A DNA stretch of 64,000 nt from Neurospora tetrasperma FGSC 2508. Taxonomy: Eukaryota > Ascomycota > Sordariomycetes > Sordariales > Sordariaceae. Location of the stretch: NCBI RefSeq assembly GCF_000213175.1, contig NW_009799099.1:5275985-5339984 (forward strand), given 5' to 3'. This document shows, one piece after another, positions 62,515 to 64,000 of the stretch. The notes beneath the pieces are model-generated. The model did no database searches. It was not told the DNA's origin and saw nothing but the letters and a program-made list of their open reading frames with translations. Numbering within the stretch: position 1 is the stretch's first letter; each line of letters starts with the position of its first letter. The position numbers and the translations under genes were made by a program.

Positions 62515-63932
62515 ATGACACCCTCATATCGCCTCCGTGCCATCATTATTGGCGGTGGTCCAGTTGGACTGATGGCAGCGCATACCTTCTATCGAGCTGG
62601 CATCAATTTCGTACTGCTCGAACGCAACAATGCCCTTGCTGTACCCGAAGCAGGAGGGGCCAGAATCGCCATCATGTCGAACACTTTGAAGCTCTTGGCT
62701 CAGCTTGGTCTCCTTGAGGCGGTGGAGGCAATTGGAAGGCACATGCGCCCCGGGACGGTGGTGGCGAGTGACGGGCGCCCGTTTTTCGACTCTCGACACA
62801 GATGGGTGGTGCTCTGAATTGTAAGGCACCGAAAGCGTGCAGTCTGAGTTACTCCTGGGCAGATACAGCTAACACCGAGTGATGATGATGTAGCCATGGA
62901 ACAGGATGGGTTATGGTGCATCGACCCGAGTTGATGCAACTGCTGTATGGTGCTCTTCCTGATGAGATCAGACAGCATCTTTTCCCCGGCAAAGTGGTGA
63001 AAACTATCGAGATGACTGAAGAGGGGGTCGTGGTCTCGTGTACCGACGGAAGCGTGGAGAGGGGCAGCATTGTGGTCGGGGCGGACGGAGCCCACAGCAA
63101 AGTGCGCGACTGCATGCGTCGTATCGCACTACAAGAGTCGTCAAAGGCAGCCCTGAACGAGGAGAAGCCGTTTGTCGCGACGTACCGGTGCGTGTTTGGC
63201 CACATAGTCAGCCCGCCACCAGGAATCAAACCCGGCGATGAGTGGCATATGCATGGGAGCGGAATTTCGTCGCTCCTGCTCGCCAGCTCCGAGAAGACAT
63301 GGTTCATGTTCAGCCAGAAGCTGCCCGAGCCAACGCGGGAACGACGACGGTACACCGAGCAGGACATGAAGAGCTTCATGGAAGAACTTGGTCATGCCCA
63401 TTGCACATCCACGCTTACACTCAACGACCTTTACCAAGCGCAAACATCTTGCTATCTGACTGACCTCCATGAAGGTCTGATTCACCACTTTTACCATGGC
63501 CGCATTGTCCTGGTCGGAGATGCTGTTAACAAGCAGACTTATAACACGGGCCAAGGGTGGAACACGGGAGTGCAAGACGTGGTTGTGCTCACCAATAAGC
63601 TCTGGACACTGATGGAAGACGAAACCGATCTCGATGCGCCAATCAGTCAAGGCAAGATCGAAGCCGCTTTTGGCTTATATCAAAGAGACAGATACCCGGT
63701 GGTCCAGCAAGCTGTAAAAGCATCAAAGATGTTCACTCGAACAGAGGCCTGGAACCATTGGTATGACTGGTTTACAGACCGCCATATTCTGCCACGGACT
63801 GGAGGACTTAAATGGATCTATCGAGCGTTTCTTGTACCGGCCAACATGAACGCACAGGTCTTGGAGTTTCTCGAGGAGAACAACAGGCCATCCGGGACCA
63901 TCCCATGGCTCCATAGCACTAAAAGGAATTGA
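62515..63932 (+). CDS. FAD-dependent monooxygenase (PaxM-like fold), one intron, apparent frameshift
   Basis: A flavin monooxygenase of about 450 residues that would use FAD and NAD(P)H to hydroxylate or epoxidise a small molecule. Such enzymes are common in fungal secondary metabolism, but no cluster partner is visible here. Exon 1 (62515-62820) holds the Rossmann motif GGGPVG (residues 13-18) and Glu36, which binds the FAD ribose. Exon 2 (62894-63932) has HRPELMQLLYGALP, the DG motif GADGAHSKVRD and the GD motif VLVGDAVNKQTYNTGQGWN that contacts FAD. The intron is 62821-62893 (GTAAGG, CTAAC, TAG). Exon 1 in the ATG frame meets TGA at 62815; the frame that joins exon 2 correctly (SEF, then HGTGWVM) differs by one base, the shift lying near 62791-62795. 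So this is either a pseudogene, a sequencing error or an allele. The start is the only ATG fitting the Rossmann strand. Confidence 0.85.
62821..62893 (+). other. spliceosomal intron, 73 bp
   Basis: Donor GTAAGG, branch-site box CTAAC about 20 bases from the end, and acceptor GATGTAG. Length and signals are typical of filamentous ascomycetes. Splicing gives phase 2 and restores the conserved HG-x-x-W segment at the head of exon 2. Confidence 0.75.
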
Positions 63933-64000
63933 CCAAGGACGTCTCCTGGCATTCGGTAAGGTATTTGAACAAAACTTTCATCTATTGCACTCATTCACAC
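63933..64000. other. 3' flank of the monooxygenase
   Basis: Only 68 bases remain after the TGA stop. No polyadenylation signal can be called with confidence. Confidence 0.5.

Noticed and set aside
62237-62527. Overlapping plus and minus frames upstream of the monooxygenase
   Set aside because: No family resemblance and mutual overlap in ordinary-composition DNA; best read as intergenic.

Overview
The window reads as a repeat-rich, probably heterochromatic block of a filamentous ascomycete (Pezizomycotina) chromosome that ends in a short ordinary genic stretch. About 61.5 kb is extremely AT- and TpA-rich, and its open frames are closed mostly where CAA, CAG or TGG codons would be expected. 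That is the footprint of repeat-induced point mutation (RIP). Fungal signs in the last 2.5 kb are a clean tRNA-Trp gene and an FAD monooxygenase gene with a 73-bp intron (GTAAGG donor, CTAAC branch box, TAG acceptor).

Layout. 1-9074: the 3' part of a plus-strand LTR element (H1) with a long low-complexity gag-like region and a 3' LTR. 10636-17394: a complete minus-strand Ty3/gypsy element (E1) with 203-bp LTRs and target duplication ATTAG. About 17850-23230: a minus-strand Tad1-like LINE. 25607-28055: a Tc1/mariner element whose transposase is split by an insert of about 1.15 kb holding a tRNA-Val-like sequence, TTAGGG-type repeats and hairpins. 28541-34290: a second E-family copy (E2) facing E1. 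About 36100-37150: a chromovirus 3' fragment. 37555-37801: a solo LTR of the H family (duplication ACTCC).

39799-61143 is a nested stack. An old minus-strand LTR element (C, gag plus a putative LTR) was hit by a 494-bp MITE (TA), two solo LTRs (GCTAG and TAAGG) and an LTR element of about 10.9 kb (A, duplication GTAAA). Element A was itself split by a 7.35-kb chromovirus (B, duplication ATACG). Each insertion was assigned by matching termini and flanking duplications read directly from the sequence.

61144-64000: RIP fades out, then tRNA-Trp(CCA) on the minus strand and a plus-strand FAD-dependent monooxygenase gene that seems to carry a one-base frameshift just before its intron. No CRISPR array or operon is present. 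Apart from the tRNA and the monooxygenase I recognise no host gene. Several RIP-altered stretches of 0.5-4 kb could not be classified by eye and are listed as such.
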